Positions 1-8,257 of a DNA stretch of 14,346 nucleotides are shown here, one piece after another. The notes under the pieces were generated by a model. That model had not been told where the DNA came from and did not search any database. It worked only from the letters and a program-made list of their open reading frames with translations. A program made the translations under genes and the position numbers. Numbering within the stretch: the first letter of the stretch is position 1; every line of letters starts with the position of its first letter. Source of the stretch: Rickettsiales bacterium UBA1997 (lineage in GTDB: Bacteria > Pseudomonadota > Alphaproteobacteria > Rickettsiales > UBA1997); assembly GCA_002335845.1 (NCBI GenBank), contig DDCV01000088.1, positions 1-14,346 on the forward strand. The letters run 5' to 3'.

Positions 1-197
1 TTAAAGAAGGTAATGAAGATCTAGACTCAACTTCCATGATCAAGGAATTAGCTCAAGACCAAGATGCCATTGTTAAAACTTTTAATAATGTACTAAAGCA
101 ATCCCAAGATGTTGGCGACGAAGTAACTGCGGGAATGGCAATTGATCGCATCGAAATTCATCAAAAAAATGCCTGGATGCTTAAAAGTAGCTTATAA
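1..197 (+). CDS. dps: Dps/ferritin-like DNA-protection protein, C-terminal fragment
   Basis: The 5' part lies outside the window. Reading starts in frame at base 3 and gives 64 residues before a TAA at 195-197. The fragment is a helical C-terminus ending in GDEVTAG...DRIEIHQKNAWMLKSSL, which matches the last helix of Dps proteins (pattern GDE-TAD-L--R---HEK-AWMLRS-L). Dps family members form 12-subunit cages that oxidise ferrous iron with peroxide, store the iron and in some species bind DNA, protecting it in starvation or oxidative stress. The ferroxidase residues and any DNA-binding N-terminus are outside the window, so function is inferred from the C-terminal signature alone. The gene converges on rpoD and is followed by its own terminator. 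A related ferritin-like or bacterioferritin protein is a less likely alternative. Confidence 0.78.
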   Translation, partial: KEGNEDLDSTSMIKELAQDQDAIVKTFNNVLKQSQDVGDEVTAGMAIDRIEIHQKNAWMLKSSL

Positions 198-207
198 TTA
201 AATGTGC

Positions 208-259
208 CTAATACCAAATCCCACCTCTAAAGATGGCTTTTGGTATTAGCTACTTTTTT
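208..259 (+). terminator. Rho-independent terminator of the dps-like gene
   Basis: A perfect 11-bp inverted repeat, CTAATACCAAA (208-218) and TTTGGTATTAG (239-249), is followed after four bases by six T residues (254-259). It starts 11 nt after the dps stop codon. The T tract is on the + strand side. On the minus strand the hairpin would lie 11 nt beyond the rpoD stop codon (261-263) but has only a weak T tail, so it may serve both genes with better function for dps. Confidence 0.75.
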
Positions 260-260
260 G

Positions 261-2339
261 CTAAAAATCCTGCAGAAAGCTCTTAAGTAGCTTTGCTCTT
301 TTTGGATGTTGTAACTTTTTAAGAGCTTTGGCTTCTATTTGACGAATTCTTTCACGAGTTACAGAAAATTGTTTACCAACCTCTTCTAAAGTGTGATCAG
401 TAACCATGCCGATGCCAAATCTCATTCTAAGAACTCTTTCTTCTCTTGGAGTTAAAGATGAAAGCATTTGCGTTGCCAGCTCTTTTAATTTTGAATAGGA
501 TGTTGCATCATAAGGCTGCACTGCGGTTTTATCTTCAATAAAATCGCCCAATATACTCTCTTCATCATCACCAGATATTGGCGATTCAAGACTAACGGGA
601 TCCTTGGAGGTCCTTAAAACTTTTCTTACCTTCTCAACCGGCATTAGAAGCTTGTCGGCAATTTCTTGTGCATCTGGTGTTCTACCAAGCTCTTGAGTTA
701 GCTGACGCGATGTTTTAACTATTTTATTAATAGTTTCTACCATGTGAATAGGAATCCTGATGGTGCGAGATTGATCGGCAATAGCACGAGTAATTGCCTG
801 CCTAATCCACCAAGTGGCGTAAGTAGAAAATTTATAACCACGACGATACTCAAACTTATCGACAGCGCGCATTAGGCCTATATTACCCTCTTGAATTAAA
901 TCTAGGAATTGCAAACCTCGGTTGGTATATTTTTTAGCAATAGAGACAACTAGCCTTAGATTAGCTTCGATCATTTCTTTTTTAGCCTTAGCTTCATCTT
1001 CTTGGCTTTTGTGCACCTTGGTAATTAGCTTTTTAAAATCAACAATATTAAGGCCCATTATTTTGGTAAATTTGGCAATCTTAATATTAAAAGATTTTAT
1101 ATCCTCTTCCTGCGCGCTGATAAATTTTTGCCACTTATCATTTTTAATTTTTTTTATATTTTTTAACCACTCCTCACCATCTTCAACACCGATATAGTTT
1201 TTTAGAAAGTCACTTTTGGTAATATTGTATGTCTGCGCTAGTTTTAAAAGACCAACTTCGGTTTCCACTAATTTTTGCTGAGAGCTATAAAGCTGATCAA
1301 CCAAGGCCTTAATCAATGTGTCATTAAAACTCACTTCAGACACTAGTTCAAGAAACTGTATTTTAAGATCATTAATCTCATCATCTTCCTTGATTTGGTT
1401 TGGGGTTTTATTTTCTGATTTATCAAGTGTTTTTTGGCAAAGTTGGGCAATTCTTTGGAACAAATCAAGCATTTTTGGCATCAAGATTCTCTCCATAGAT
1501 ACAAAAGAAACTACGCTCTCATCGATCTCTTCTAGCTCCTCATCATCAAATAATGAATCATCTTCATTTGATTCAGATGACTCAGACTCTTGGTCTGAAA
1601 AAAATTCAGAAAAATCATCACCGCTGCCAGAGCTACCATCTTCGCCGTCGGTCGATGATTCTTCTCCGCGCATTAATTCCTCAAGTTCAGAATTATAGGT
1701 TTCATCAATCCTAATAATGTCACGAAGCAATATGGTGCCGTTTGATAAGCCATTATACCACTCGATAAAATGACGTAAAATTATAGGGCTTTTATATAGC
1801 TGTTCAATTGTTTGACTTCTTCCCTCCTCAATCCTCATGGCAATCGCCACCTCGTCATCGCGACTTAGAAGCTTAACTACGCTCATAGATTTTAGGTAGG
1901 TTTTTACAGAGTCCTCGCTTCTTTTTTGACTCTTTTCTTCGTCCTTAGCCTGCAGATCTTCTTCTAAAATCTTGTCGATATCTTCATCTTTTTCAATAAT
2001 CTTAATCTTAAATTCTGATATAGTATCCAGAATTTGATCAAGCTTACTTGGCGTAATTTCTGTTTCAATATTATCATTTATTTGCTCATGCGTTAAATAT
2101 CCTTGAACCTTGCCAAGCGATAATAATTTTTTTAAGCTATCAGCAATGTCTTGTGGAAAATTCGCTACATCCTCAGACTTTCTTTGCAAGGCCGACCTAA
2201 CGCCCTGTATAAGATAAAGCTTTTCATTAACGATATCACTTTTAGTAACGCCAGAAGGCTTTCTTTTTTTGGTTGCTACACTAGCTTTAGCGGATTTTTT
2301 AGATGATTCTTTGGTGTTTTTTTTACTATCCTTAGGCAT
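261..2339 (-). CDS. rpoD: RNA polymerase housekeeping sigma factor (sigma-70/RpoD)
   Basis: Primary sigma factor that directs RNA polymerase to -10/-35 promoters. At 692 residues it has the length of a full group 1 sigma. After a lysine-rich tail (1-30) comes region 1.1 (about 32-115), then region 1.2 (about 143-175, VKTYLKSM...[17 protein letters not shown]). A long non-conserved region follows, with a very acidic, serine-rich stretch at 218-275. Regions 2.1-2.4 lie at 458-533 and include [19 protein letters not shown] and the melting and -10 recognition segment [19 protein letters not shown]. Region 3 is at about 534-610. Region 4 (629-692) carries the -35-reading helix-turn-helix with [17 protein letters not shown]. 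It is the last gene of the run and starts 14 nt after dnaG, as in classical dnaG-rpoD operons. The ATG at 2339 has no Shine-Dalgarno sequence at the usual distance. Identification is essentially certain; only the start could vary slightly. Confidence 0.98.
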   Translation of the reverse strand: MPKDSKKNTKESSKKSAKASVATKKRKPSGVTKSDIVNEKLYLIQGVRSALQRKSEDVANFPQDIADSLKKLLSLGKVQGYLTHEQINDNIETEITPSKLDQILDTISEFKIKIIEKDEDIDKILEEDLQAKDEEKSQKRSEDSVKTYLKSMSVVKLLSRDDEVAIAMRIEEGRSQTIEQLYKSPIILRHFIEWYNGLSNGTILLRDIIRIDETYNSELEELMRGEESSTDGEDGSSGSGDDFSEFFSDQESESSESNEDDSLFDDEELEEIDESVVSFVSMERILMPKMLDLFQRIAQLCQKTLDKSENKTPNQIKEDDEINDLKIQFLELVSEVSFNDTLIKALVDQLYSSQQKLVETEVGLLKLAQTYNITKSDFLKNYIGVEDGEEWLKNIKKIKNDKWQKFISAQEEDIKSFNIKIAKFTKIMGLNIVDFKKLITKVHKSQEDEAKAKKEMIEANLRLVVSIAKKYTNRGLQFLDLIQEGNIGLMRAVDKFEYRRGYKFSTYATWWIRQAITRAIADQSRTIRIPIHMVETINKIVKTSRQLTQELGRTPDAQEIADKLLMPVEKVRKVLRTSKDPVSLESPISGDDEESILGDFIEDKTAVQPYDATSYSKLKELATQMLSSLTPREERVLRMRFGIGMVTDHTLEEVGKQFSVTRERIRQIEAKALKKLQHPKRAKLLKSFLQDF

Positions 2340-2353
2340 TTTAAGTAATATTT

Positions 2354-4171
2354 TTAATTTATTTCCTGTACTAAATCAGCAATTTCTTGCTCAACAGATT
2401 TTATATAGTCAAAAATTTTGTTAATTTTTTGACTTGAAATTGCACTACCGTCAGTTGCAATATCATCGACTCCACTTGAACAATCCTTATATTGGTGGTT
2501 AATTTTTATTAACAGCTCTTGCAGTAGCAATATTCTAAACCTTTCTAAATAAAGATTATCAAGATCTAATTTAGCTAAAGTATTTTTAATATCCAATAAG
2601 TCATCTTGATAATTGAGCTTTTCAAGACCTTCGATGATTTTATTTTCATCAACATCTTTTTGCAAATCAATTATTTCAATAATGTGCTCTTTAATGGCAG
2701 TTATGTTGTCATTTACAAAGCTTAGCTCTCTAATATCAAAATCTTTATCTCGATAATCAATCAAACTTTTCTCTTTGATAAGATAACATATAATATCTTT
2801 AGCCGCAATGTCAGCAGAATTTTTATTTATTTTATCAATTTTAATATTAGTAGCACTCTTTTGAATTAAAGATATTTTTTGATATCCGCCCCTTCCCAAC
2901 TTATAGATAAAGTCCCTAAAGTGCTGTATAAGATATTTTCTACTTAAATCATCTTTGATAATGCCCGCTTTCTTATTAAGATAACTTTCCAGCCTTGCTT
3001 TATCTTCTGGCGAAATTTGCTTTGCTTTGTCTATTTGTAAATCGCTAATGGCAAAATCTATCATTGCTTGAGACATTGGCGTTGAATTATTTATCACCTT
3101 TCGAAAGGCGCTAGCTCCATATTTTGTTACAAAATCATCGGGATCTAAGCCGTCGGGCAAGAAAGCAAAATGAATATTCTTGCTACTCGAAATTAATGAT
3201 AAAGCTACCTCACAAGCTCTTTTTGCTGCTAGGATTCCAGCATTATCACCATCTAAACACATTATTATTTTGTCAGTAATAGAAAATAGCTGAGTTAGAT
3301 GACTGTCGCTTAATGCTGTTCCTAATCCGGCTACAACATTTTCAATGCCATTACTACTAAGCTTAATAACATCCATATATCCTTCAACAATAATAGCGCA
3401 AGATTCTTTAAAAATTGCATTTCTTGCTAAGGAAAAATTATACAAGGTTTGCCTTTTCTTAAAAAGATCAGTTTCAGCTGAGTTAAGATATTTAGGCATT
3501 GCGTCGTCAATAACTCGACCGCCAAAAGCAATTACTCGCTTTTTTTTGTCTAAAATAGGAAAAACAATACGATTTCTTAGTTTATCGTAGAGATTATCGC
3601 GATCATTTTTTGAGATAACGCCGGTTTTTAATAAATCTTCATCTAAATATTGTTTGCTTTTAAGAAAATTTATTAAATCGCTATAAGAATTAGGAGCAAA
3701 ACCTAAGAGAAATTTTTTGGCAATTTTGCCATTAATACCACGACTTTTTAAATAGGATCTAATATCCGCTGATGATTCAAGATATAGATTGTTGCAAAAA
3801 AACTGACAAATTTCTTTCAAGATCTCATATTGTAAATCTGTCTTTGGCTGATTCTGATATACTTGAGATTTAACTTGCGGTATTTCAATTGAAAAATCAT
3901 TGGCAAGGTTTAAAACAGCCTCCTTAAAATCAAGACCATATTTATTCATCATATAGGTTATGATGTCGCCGTGAGCGCCACAACCAAAGCAGTGATAAAA
4001 TCCCTTTTGATCATTGACTGTAAAAGAGGGAGTTTTTTCATTGTGAAATGGACATAAGCCGCTATATTCCTTGCCCCGCTTCTTTAGCTTGACTGTTTTA
4101 GATATGAGTTGCGAAGCCAAAATATTGGAGCGCAAAATGTCAGGAAATTCTGCTGAAAACTGCACCGCCAA
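2354..4171 (-). CDS. dnaG: DNA primase, probable TTG start
   Basis: Synthesises the RNA primers for replication together with the DnaB helicase. At 605 residues it has normal length. The N-terminal zinc-binding domain shows C40, H43, C61 and C64 ([11 protein letters not shown] ... [12 protein letters not shown]). The RNA polymerase core follows, with the catalytic Toprim segment EGYMDV (E263) and the metal-binding D307/D309 in CLDGD, then [12 protein letters not shown] near 338-350. The C-terminal part (about 450-605) is divergent and would be the helicase-binding domain. Codon 1 is TTG (4169-4171), with an in-frame TAG directly before it (4172-4174). GTG at codon 3 is the only other early choice, and the first ATG in frame is inside the zinc domain, so initiation must be non-AUG. 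The gene lies 5 nt after the ftsB-like stop and 14 nt before rpoD, suggesting co-transcription or coupled translation. Confidence 0.97.
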   Translation of the reverse strand: MAVQFSAEFPDILRSNILASQLISKTVKLKKRGKEYSGLCPFHNEKTPSFTVNDQKGFYHCFGCGAHGDIITYMMNKYGLDFKEAVLNLANDFSIEIPQVKSQVYQNQPKTDLQYEILKEICQFFCNNLYLESSADIRSYLKSRGINGKIAKKFLLGFAPNSYSDLINFLKSKQYLDEDLLKTGVISKNDRDNLYDKLRNRIVFPILDKKKRVIAFGGRVIDDAMPKYLNSAETDLFKKRQTLYNFSLARNAIFKESCAIIVEGYMDVIKLSSNGIENVVAGLGTALSDSHLTQLFSITDKIIMCLDGDNAGILAAKRACEVALSLISSSKNIHFAFLPDGLDPDDFVTKYGASAFRKVINNSTPMSQAMIDFAISDLQIDKAKQISPEDKARLESYLNKKAGIIKDDLSRKYLIQHFRDFIYKLGRGGYQKISLIQKSATNIKIDKINKNSADIAAKDIICYLIKEKSLIDYRDKDFDIRELSFVNDNITAIKEHIIEIIDLQKDVDENKIIEGLEKLNYQDDLLDIKNTLAKLDLDNLYLERFRILLLQELLIKINHQYKDCSSGVDDIATDGSAISSQKINKIFDYIKSVEQEIADLVQEIN

Positions 4172-4176
4172 CTAAA

Positions 4177-4533
4177 TTAGTTTTGATTGATTTTAGGGTT
4201 TTTGCTGGATTTTTTGTCATATATTATAACCTCTTGGGAATCAGCATATCCTAGGCTTTTTCTAGCTTGTTCATCTAGTAAATCAAGATCTAAAGAATCG
4301 GGCTGCATTTTATTAACCCTCTCTTCTTTTGCCTTTCTAATCAACGATAGCGACTTTTCTTCCCCACGCTTTTCTTCTATCTCTTTTTGCAACTCAAGCA
4401 AATCTTTCAATCCTTTATCACCGTAAATTGCAAAAATAAGAAAATAGCAAGTTAAAAAAATTGCTATAAATGCTGATACGAAACCAATCTTACCGATGCT
4501 ATTTTTTTTAATAAAATTATAGATAGGATTCAT
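4177..4533 (-). CDS. ftsB: FtsB/DivIC-family septum formation initiator
   Basis: Small bitopic divisome protein of 118 residues. A short basic cytoplasmic end (1-14) is followed by one transmembrane helix (about 17-37, GFVSAFIAIFLTCYFLIFAIY) and a charged coiled coil (about 40-73, rich in E/K/L). The conserved family tail comes next: PDSLDLDLLDEQARKSLGY and QEVIIY, comparable to the 'D-DLLEERAR--LGY--P-E-VI' tail of alphaproteobacterial FtsB. In the family FtsB pairs with FtsL and FtsQ in the periplasm and helps activate septal peptidoglycan synthesis by FtsWI. The gene lies between pdhB (11 nt upstream) and dnaG (5 nt downstream). Alphaproteobacteria often carry this gene beside pdhA/pdhB, which supports the call. 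The symbol rests on topology, tail and context, since sequence conservation in this family is low. Confidence 0.85.
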   Translation of the reverse strand: MNPIYNFIKKNSIGKIGFVSAFIAIFLTCYFLIFAIYGDKGLKDLLELQKEIEEKRGEEKSLSLIRKAKEERVNKMQPDSLDLDLLDEQARKSLGYADSQEVIIYDKKSSKNPKINQN

Positions 4534-4544
4534 TAGATCTTTTT

Positions 4545-5525
4545 TTAAAAAAGCTCTTTAACTGACTTCACAATATCATTAACCTTTGGCAAGGCAATCT
4601 TCTCTAGATTAACTGCATATGGCAAAGGAGCATCAACTGAGGCTAGTTTTTTAACAGGAGCGTCAAGATAATCAAAAGCCTCCTCCATTAAAATTGAAGC
4701 AATTTCACTGCCAATTGAAGCAAAAGGAAAGCCTTCTTCCACAGTAACGCAACGCGAAGTCTTTATGACTGAATCAACAATAGTTTGACGATCGATTGGT
4801 CTAATTGTTCTTAGATCTATAACTTCCGCACTAATTCCTTGTTTTGCCAGCTCTTCGGCGGCATCAAGGGCATATTTTACAGCTAGAGAAAAAGCGATGA
4901 TAGTGACATCTTCGCCTTCTTTTAATATTTTAGCTTTGCCAATTTCAACTATATGATCATCATCATAATTTTCTTCAAAAGACAGGCCGTAAGTAATTTC
5001 ATTTTCTAAAAAAACTACTGGATTTGGATCACGAATAGCGGATTTTAACAGACCTTTACAATCGGCTGCGCTATAAGGAGAGATAACTTTCAATCCTGGA
5101 ATTGATCCATACCAAGCAGCGTAGCATTGTGAGTGCTGAGCTGCAACTCTTGCTGCCGCTCCATTAGGTCCACGGAAAACTATTGGGCACTTAACTTGGC
5201 CGCCTGACATATAACAAGTTTTAGCAGCAGAATTTATAATTTGATCTATTGCCTGCATGGCAAAATTAAAGGTCATGAACTCAACAATTGGCTTTAAGCC
5301 AGCAAAAGCCGCTCCTATAGCTAATCCAGCAAATCCATGCTCTGTAATCGGTGTATCAATCACTCTTTTGGACCCGAATTCGTCAAGCATACCTTGCGTT
5401 ACTTTATAAGCGCCGTTATATTCTGCGACCTCTTCTCCCATAACAAAAATACTATTCTCTTGGCGCATCTCTTCAGACATTGCCTCACACAATGCTTCTC
5501 TGACTGTTAATTTTCTAAGTGTCAT
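4545..5525 (-). CDS. pdhB: Pyruvate dehydrogenase E1 component, beta subunit
   Basis: Beta subunit of the alpha2-beta2 E1 enzyme, which with thiamine diphosphate decarboxylates pyruvate and passes the acetyl group to lipoyl-E2, feeding acetyl-CoA to the TCA cycle. It has 326 residues. The TPP-side motif [17 protein letters not shown] includes the cofactor-binding E62, and [15 protein letters not shown] carries the conserved H131. The C-terminal transketolase domain (about 200-320) includes [12 protein letters not shown] and [17 protein letters not shown]. Many alphaproteobacterial PdhB proteins are longer, with an N-terminal lipoyl domain; this one begins directly at the catalytic domain, like the Rickettsia form. 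It starts 10 nt after pdhA and ends 11 nt before the ftsB-like gene. The E2 and E3 genes do not follow and must be elsewhere. Confidence 0.97.
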   Translation of the reverse strand: MTLRKLTVREALCEAMSEEMRQENSIFVMGEEVAEYNGAYKVTQGMLDEFGSKRVIDTPITEHGFAGLAIGAAFAGLKPIVEFMTFNFAMQAIDQIINSAAKTCYMSGGQVKCPIVFRGPNGAAARVAAQHSQCYAAWYGSIPGLKVISPYSAADCKGLLKSAIRDPNPVVFLENEITYGLSFEENYDDDHIVEIGKAKILKEGEDVTIIAFSLAVKYALDAAEELAKQGISAEVIDLRTIRPIDRQTIVDSVIKTSRCVTVEEGFPFASIGSEIASILMEEAFDYLDAPVKKLASVDAPLPYAVNLEKIALPKVNDIVKSVKELF

Positions 5526-5535
5526 AATATTAAAA

Positions 5536-6543
5536 TTAATGATAAATATCTGTCATGAGCTCTGATTCATCAGGCTCCGGACTGTTTTTAGCAAATTCTA
5601 CAACCTCATTGATTTGAAGCTTTACTTCGTCATCAATTTTTTTGATCTCTTCAGCCGCAATTGTTGAATTCTGCGCTATATAATTTTTAAGATTAATTAT
5701 TGGATCCTGTTCTTTTTTACTATTAAGTTCATCTTTGCTGCGATATGTTGCGGGGTCAGACATTGAGTGACCACGATAGCGATAGGTATCCATTTCAATT
5801 ATGACTGGCCCCTTGCCGCTTCTTACATCGTCAACAATTTGCCTAGATTCTTCAATAACAGCAATTACATCCATGCCATTAATTTCATATCCAGGTATAT
5901 TAAAGCCCGAACCTCGCTTATGCAGCTCTTTACTAGCGGAAGATCTAATAACAGAGGTACCCATAGCATATTTATTATTTTCAATAATGAATATAACTGG
6001 TAAATTCCATAATTTGGCCATGTTATATGATTCGTAAACCTGACCCTGATGCGCGGCTCCATCGCCAAAATAACAATAGGTTACCGCATTATTGCCCAAA
6101 TATTTATCAGCAAAAGCAAGCCCAGCTCCAATTGGCACTGAAGCGCCAACAATGCCATGGCCGCCAAAGAAATTTCGTTTAATATCAAATAAATGCATTG
6201 AGCCACCTTTACCCTTAGAAGATCCGTCTTTGCGCCCCAAAAGTTCAGCCATAATATTTTTTGGATCAGAGCCTGTCATTATCATGTGCCCATGATCGCG
6301 ATATGTTGTTATAACCCTATCGCCTTCTTTCATAGTAGCTTTCATGCCAGTGGCAACAGCCTCTTGACCAATATAGAGATGACAGAATCCACCTATTAAA
6401 CCCATGCCATAAAGCTGACCAGCTCTTTCTTCAAAACGACGAATTAAAACCATATCGCGATAAAAGCCTAATAGCTTTTCATTTTCAAATTTAAGGGACG
6501 ATTTATTATTTGCCATCTTAGCTTCGTTTAGTTTGTCACGCAT
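5536..6543 (-). CDS. pdhA: Pyruvate dehydrogenase E1 component, alpha subunit
   Basis: Alpha subunit of the heterotetrameric pyruvate dehydrogenase E1, 335 residues. It shows the TPP-binding signature from GDGAAHQGQ (160-168) to ENN (188-190), the [10 protein letters not shown] segment (53-62) and [11 protein letters not shown] (110-120). The active-site loop [16 protein letters not shown] (254-269) is also intact; in mitochondrial E1-alpha this loop contains the regulatory phosphoserines. The C-terminal SPEPDESEL tail is typical of the Rickettsia-type protein. It heads the five-gene minus-strand run. Translation could start at codon 1 (6541-6543) or at the internal ATG of codon 10 (6514-6516, MANNKSS). 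The core family homology begins only around residue 20, so either fits, and neither has a clear ribosome binding site. Confidence 0.97.
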   Translation of the reverse strand: MRDKLNEAKMANNKSSLKFENEKLLGFYRDMVLIRRFEERAGQLYGMGLIGGFCHLYIGQEAVATGMKATMKEGDRVITTYRDHGHMIMTGSDPKNIMAELLGRKDGSSKGKGGSMHLFDIKRNFFGGHGIVGASVPIGAGLAFADKYLGNNAVTYCYFGDGAAHQGQVYESYNMAKLWNLPVIFIIENNKYAMGTSVIRSSASKELHKRGSGFNIPGYEINGMDVIAVIEESRQIVDDVRSGKGPVIIEMDTYRYRGHSMSDPATYRSKDELNSKKEQDPIINLKNYIAQNSTIAAEEIKKIDDEVKLQINEVVEFAKNSPEPDESELMTDIYH

Positions 6544-6558
6544 TTTTAATAAAAATAA

Positions 6559-6587
6559 AGATTCTTACAATTAAAATTAAAAGTCAA
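6559..6587 (-). promoter_or_regulatory. Possible promoter for the pdhA-rpoD run
   Basis: On the minus strand a TTGACT (-35-like, 6582-6587) lies 39 nt upstream of the pdhA ATG, with a poor -10 (GAATCT, 6559-6564) at 17-nt spacing. The -35 is good and the -10 is weak. It is the only sigma-70-like candidate I see in the 124-nt gap between the orphan gene and pdhA, which is otherwise A/T-rich. Confidence 0.28.
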
Positions 6588-6612
6588 TTTCAGCTAAGCA
6601 ACTAACTTTTTA

Positions 6613-6680
6613 AAAAACCTTATAAAAAACTAAAAATTATAATTTTTCTAAATATTATTTTATTTTTTCATAAGGTTTTT
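6613..6680 (-). terminator. Long-loop A/T-rich terminator of the orphan membrane-protein gene
   Basis: An 11-bp inverted repeat, AAAAACCTTAT (6613-6623) and ATAAGGTTTTT (6670-6680), encloses a 46-nt loop that contains a perfect 16-bp palindrome (6632-6647, AAAAATTATAATTTTT). Read on the minus strand the structure ends in CC-rich/GG-rich pairing followed by six T residues. It begins inside the last codons of the 119-residue gene. Low G/C content makes efficiency uncertain. Confidence 0.45.
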
Positions 6681-7027
6681 AATATGATTATTATATTGCT
6701 TAACAGGTCTTGAAAAGCTAAAATCATGGCATTACCAAATTTTATAACGCCAAACGCAAATACTACTGATATAGAAAGAAAATATATTGTTTTAAAAGCG
6801 GCTTGCAATATTGTTTTCTCACCTTGCGCCAAGTCATTTTTGCCTGAAAACTTTTCTTTTTTAACTTTTTGCAGCCTTTCTTCAGCTGTTAGCTCTAATT
6901 TCTTGGGGACTATTTTTACTTTGCCAATGCCAATAACCGAATTACCTCGTGACTCCTTTTTGTTGGAATTTTTTTTAATTAAAGAGGCTAAATTAGCTAT
7001 ATTATCTTGACTGAAACTTTTTGTCAT
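6668..7027 (-). CDS. Hypothetical lysine-rich membrane protein, 119 residues
   Basis: I do not recognise this protein. It has a polar, lysine-rich N-terminal part (1-70) with a short GIGKVKIVPKKLELTAEERLQ segment that looks like a conserved motif. A hydrophobic helix follows at about 79-97 (FLSISVVFAFGVIKFG), then a second, less uniform hydrophobic stretch at 99-117 containing Q, D and N. The likely topology is an anchored protein with a cytoplasmic basic domain, and no signal peptide is visible. It stands alone between pdhA (124 nt downstream) and the divergent hemH (71 nt upstream), with its own apparent promoter and terminator. Base composition matches the neighbours, so there is no sign of transfer. 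The ATG at 7027 is the first available start and the frame ends with TGA. An opposite-strand frame covers much of it but has no recognisable content. Confidence 0.7.
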   Translation of the reverse strand: MTKSFSQDNIANLASLIKKNSNKKESRGNSVIGIGKVKIVPKKLELTAEERLQKVKKEKFSGKNDLAQGEKTILQAAFKTIYFLSISVVFAFGVIKFGNAMILAFQDLLSNIIIILKTL

Positions 7028-7030
7028 AAA

Positions 7031-7059
7031 ATGATTAAATATTATAAATATATTATAAT
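7031..7059 (+). promoter_or_regulatory. Probable hemH promoter
   Basis: A perfect -10 TATAAT (7054-7059) with a weak -35 ATGATT (7031-7036) at 17-nt spacing lies 39 nt before the hemH ATG. It sits in a 71-nt, nearly pure A/T divergent spacer, where TATAAT-like strings are easily found by chance. Confidence 0.4.
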
Positions 7060-7069
7060 TAGAATTAAA
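7041..7069 (-). promoter_or_regulatory. Possible promoter of the orphan membrane-protein gene
   Basis: On the minus strand TATAAT (7041-7046) with TTTAAT (7064-7069) at 17-nt spacing lies 13 nt upstream of the ATG at 7027. It overlaps the candidate hemH promoter, so the two divergent promoters would compete. A second minus-strand TATAAT is at 7052-7057. Confidence 0.3.
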
Positions 7070-7098
7070 ATTAATCCGATTTAAATTAATAGAAAATT

Positions 7099-8202
7099 AT
7101 GACTTTTATCAGTAAAAAAACTGCCATTATACTATTTAATCTTGGTGGCCCCGATAAACCTGAGTCTGTTAAGCCATTTTTATTTAATCTATTCAATGAT
7201 AAGGCAATAATTGGCCTACCTCAACCATTTCGCTACCTTTTAGCCAAGCTAATATCTGGCAAAAGGTATAAAACGGCTCAGGAAATATATGGCAATATTG
7301 GTGGCAAATCTCCATTGCTCGATTTAACAATTGATCAAGCTCATAATTTAGAAAAAGAACTATCTTTTCATGGCGATTTTAAAACTTTTATTGCCATGAG
7401 ATATTGGAAGCCATTTTCTTTTGAAACAATTGAAAAAGTTATAAAGTATAATCCCGATAATATAATTCTACTACCCCTATATCCGCAACTTTCAAGCTCT
7501 ACCTCCAAATCATCGATTGATGATTTTAATAAAATTTTCAATAAGAATAGGCAAAAATTTAAACAGGATTTGCAAATCAAAACCATTTGCTGCTATCCAA
7601 CGGAAGAAAATTTTATAAAATCTCATTCTCTTTTAATTAAAAAAACTATCTCGAGATATAAAAATTTAGACCAGCTACGTTTTTTATTTTCCGCTCATGG
7701 GCTACCAGAAAAATTAATAAAACAGGGCGATCCTTATGTATTTCAAGTTGAATCTACGACAAATAAAGTTGTTGAAAGTTTAGCCGATTTATTATCAATC
7801 AAAAAATCAGAGATTTCTGACAAAATTGATTATAAGGTTTGCTATCAATCAAAAGTTGGTCCGTTAAAATGGACTTCTCCAAGTCTAGATTCTGAGCTCA
7901 GAAGAGCTGCAATAGATAAGAAAATTCCTGTTATAACTCCAATCGCTTTTGTTTCCGATCACTCTGAAACTTTGGTAGAGCTTGATATAGAATATAAAGA
8001 AATGGCAGAAGAGTTAGGTATAAAAAAATATCTCAGAACCCCAGCACTAAATTCCGATGGCTTATTTATAAAATCCCTAAGCGCAATGTGCCTTAATGCT
8101 AAAAATAATTTCGACAAAAAACTATCACCATTTTTTTGCAATACTGACCAAAAAAGAATATGCCCCAAGAAATTTAAATACTGCCCCAACAATAACATTT
8201 AA
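7099..8202 (+). CDS. hemH: Ferrochelatase
   Basis: Inserts ferrous iron into protoporphyrin IX, the last step of protohaem synthesis, at the membrane surface. It has 367 residues. The N-terminal LFNLGGPDKPESVKPFLFNLF is the family signature. The catalytic histidine is H200 in FSAHGLPEKLI, and the conserved FVSDHSETLVELDIEY block places H288 and E290 at the metal site. The C-terminus is cysteine-bearing (C331, C347, C355, C362), with C164/C165 and C248 further in. Some bacterial and animal ferrochelatases hold a 2Fe-2S cluster through C-terminal cysteines, but whether this one does cannot be read from the motif spacing. The gene faces away from the orphan gene and is followed 52 nt later by pgi. 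The ATG at 7099 is directly before the conserved region, with no Shine-Dalgarno sequence. Confidence 0.97.
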   Translation: MTFISKKTAIILFNLGGPDKPESVKPFLFNLFNDKAIIGLPQPFRYLLAKLISGKRYKTAQEIYGNIGGKSPLLDLTIDQAHNLEKELSFHGDFKTFIAMRYWKPFSFETIEKVIKYNPDNIILLPLYPQLSSSTSKSSIDDFNKIFNKNRQKFKQDLQIKTICCYPTEENFIKSHSLLIKKTISRYKNLDQLRFLFSAHGLPEKLIKQGDPYVFQVESTTNKVVESLADLLSIKKSEISDKIDYKVCYQSKVGPLKWTSPSLDSELRRAAIDKKIPVITPIAFVSDHSETLVELDIEYKEMAEELGIKKYLRTPALNSDGLFIKSLSAMCLNAKNNFDKKLSPFFCNTDQKRICPKKFKYCPNNNI

Positions 8203-8257
8203 ACTTTATAATTGACAATTTATGCTTCATTTTTTGACTTAACAACAAAATATCGTG

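Noticed and set aside
922..1197. Hydrophobic open frame on the + strand opposite rpoD
   Set aside because: Antisense of A/K-rich rpoD codons gives F/L/I-rich translations that look like membrane proteins; no start context or family pattern is visible.
1318..1698. Serine-rich open frame on the + strand opposite rpoD
   Set aside because: It is the antisense image of the acidic, serine-rich rpoD insert; composition bias alone keeps it open, and no independent motif is present.
6726..7010. 94-residue open frame on the + strand opposite the orphan gene
   Set aside because: The minus frame has better gene structure (promoter, terminator, coherent basic and membrane parts). The + frame has no recognisable content.
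8212..8240. TTGACA before pgi as a promoter
   Set aside because: The -35 is perfect, but at 16-18 nt spacing there is no -10 resembling TATAAT, so it is noted in the pgi entry only.
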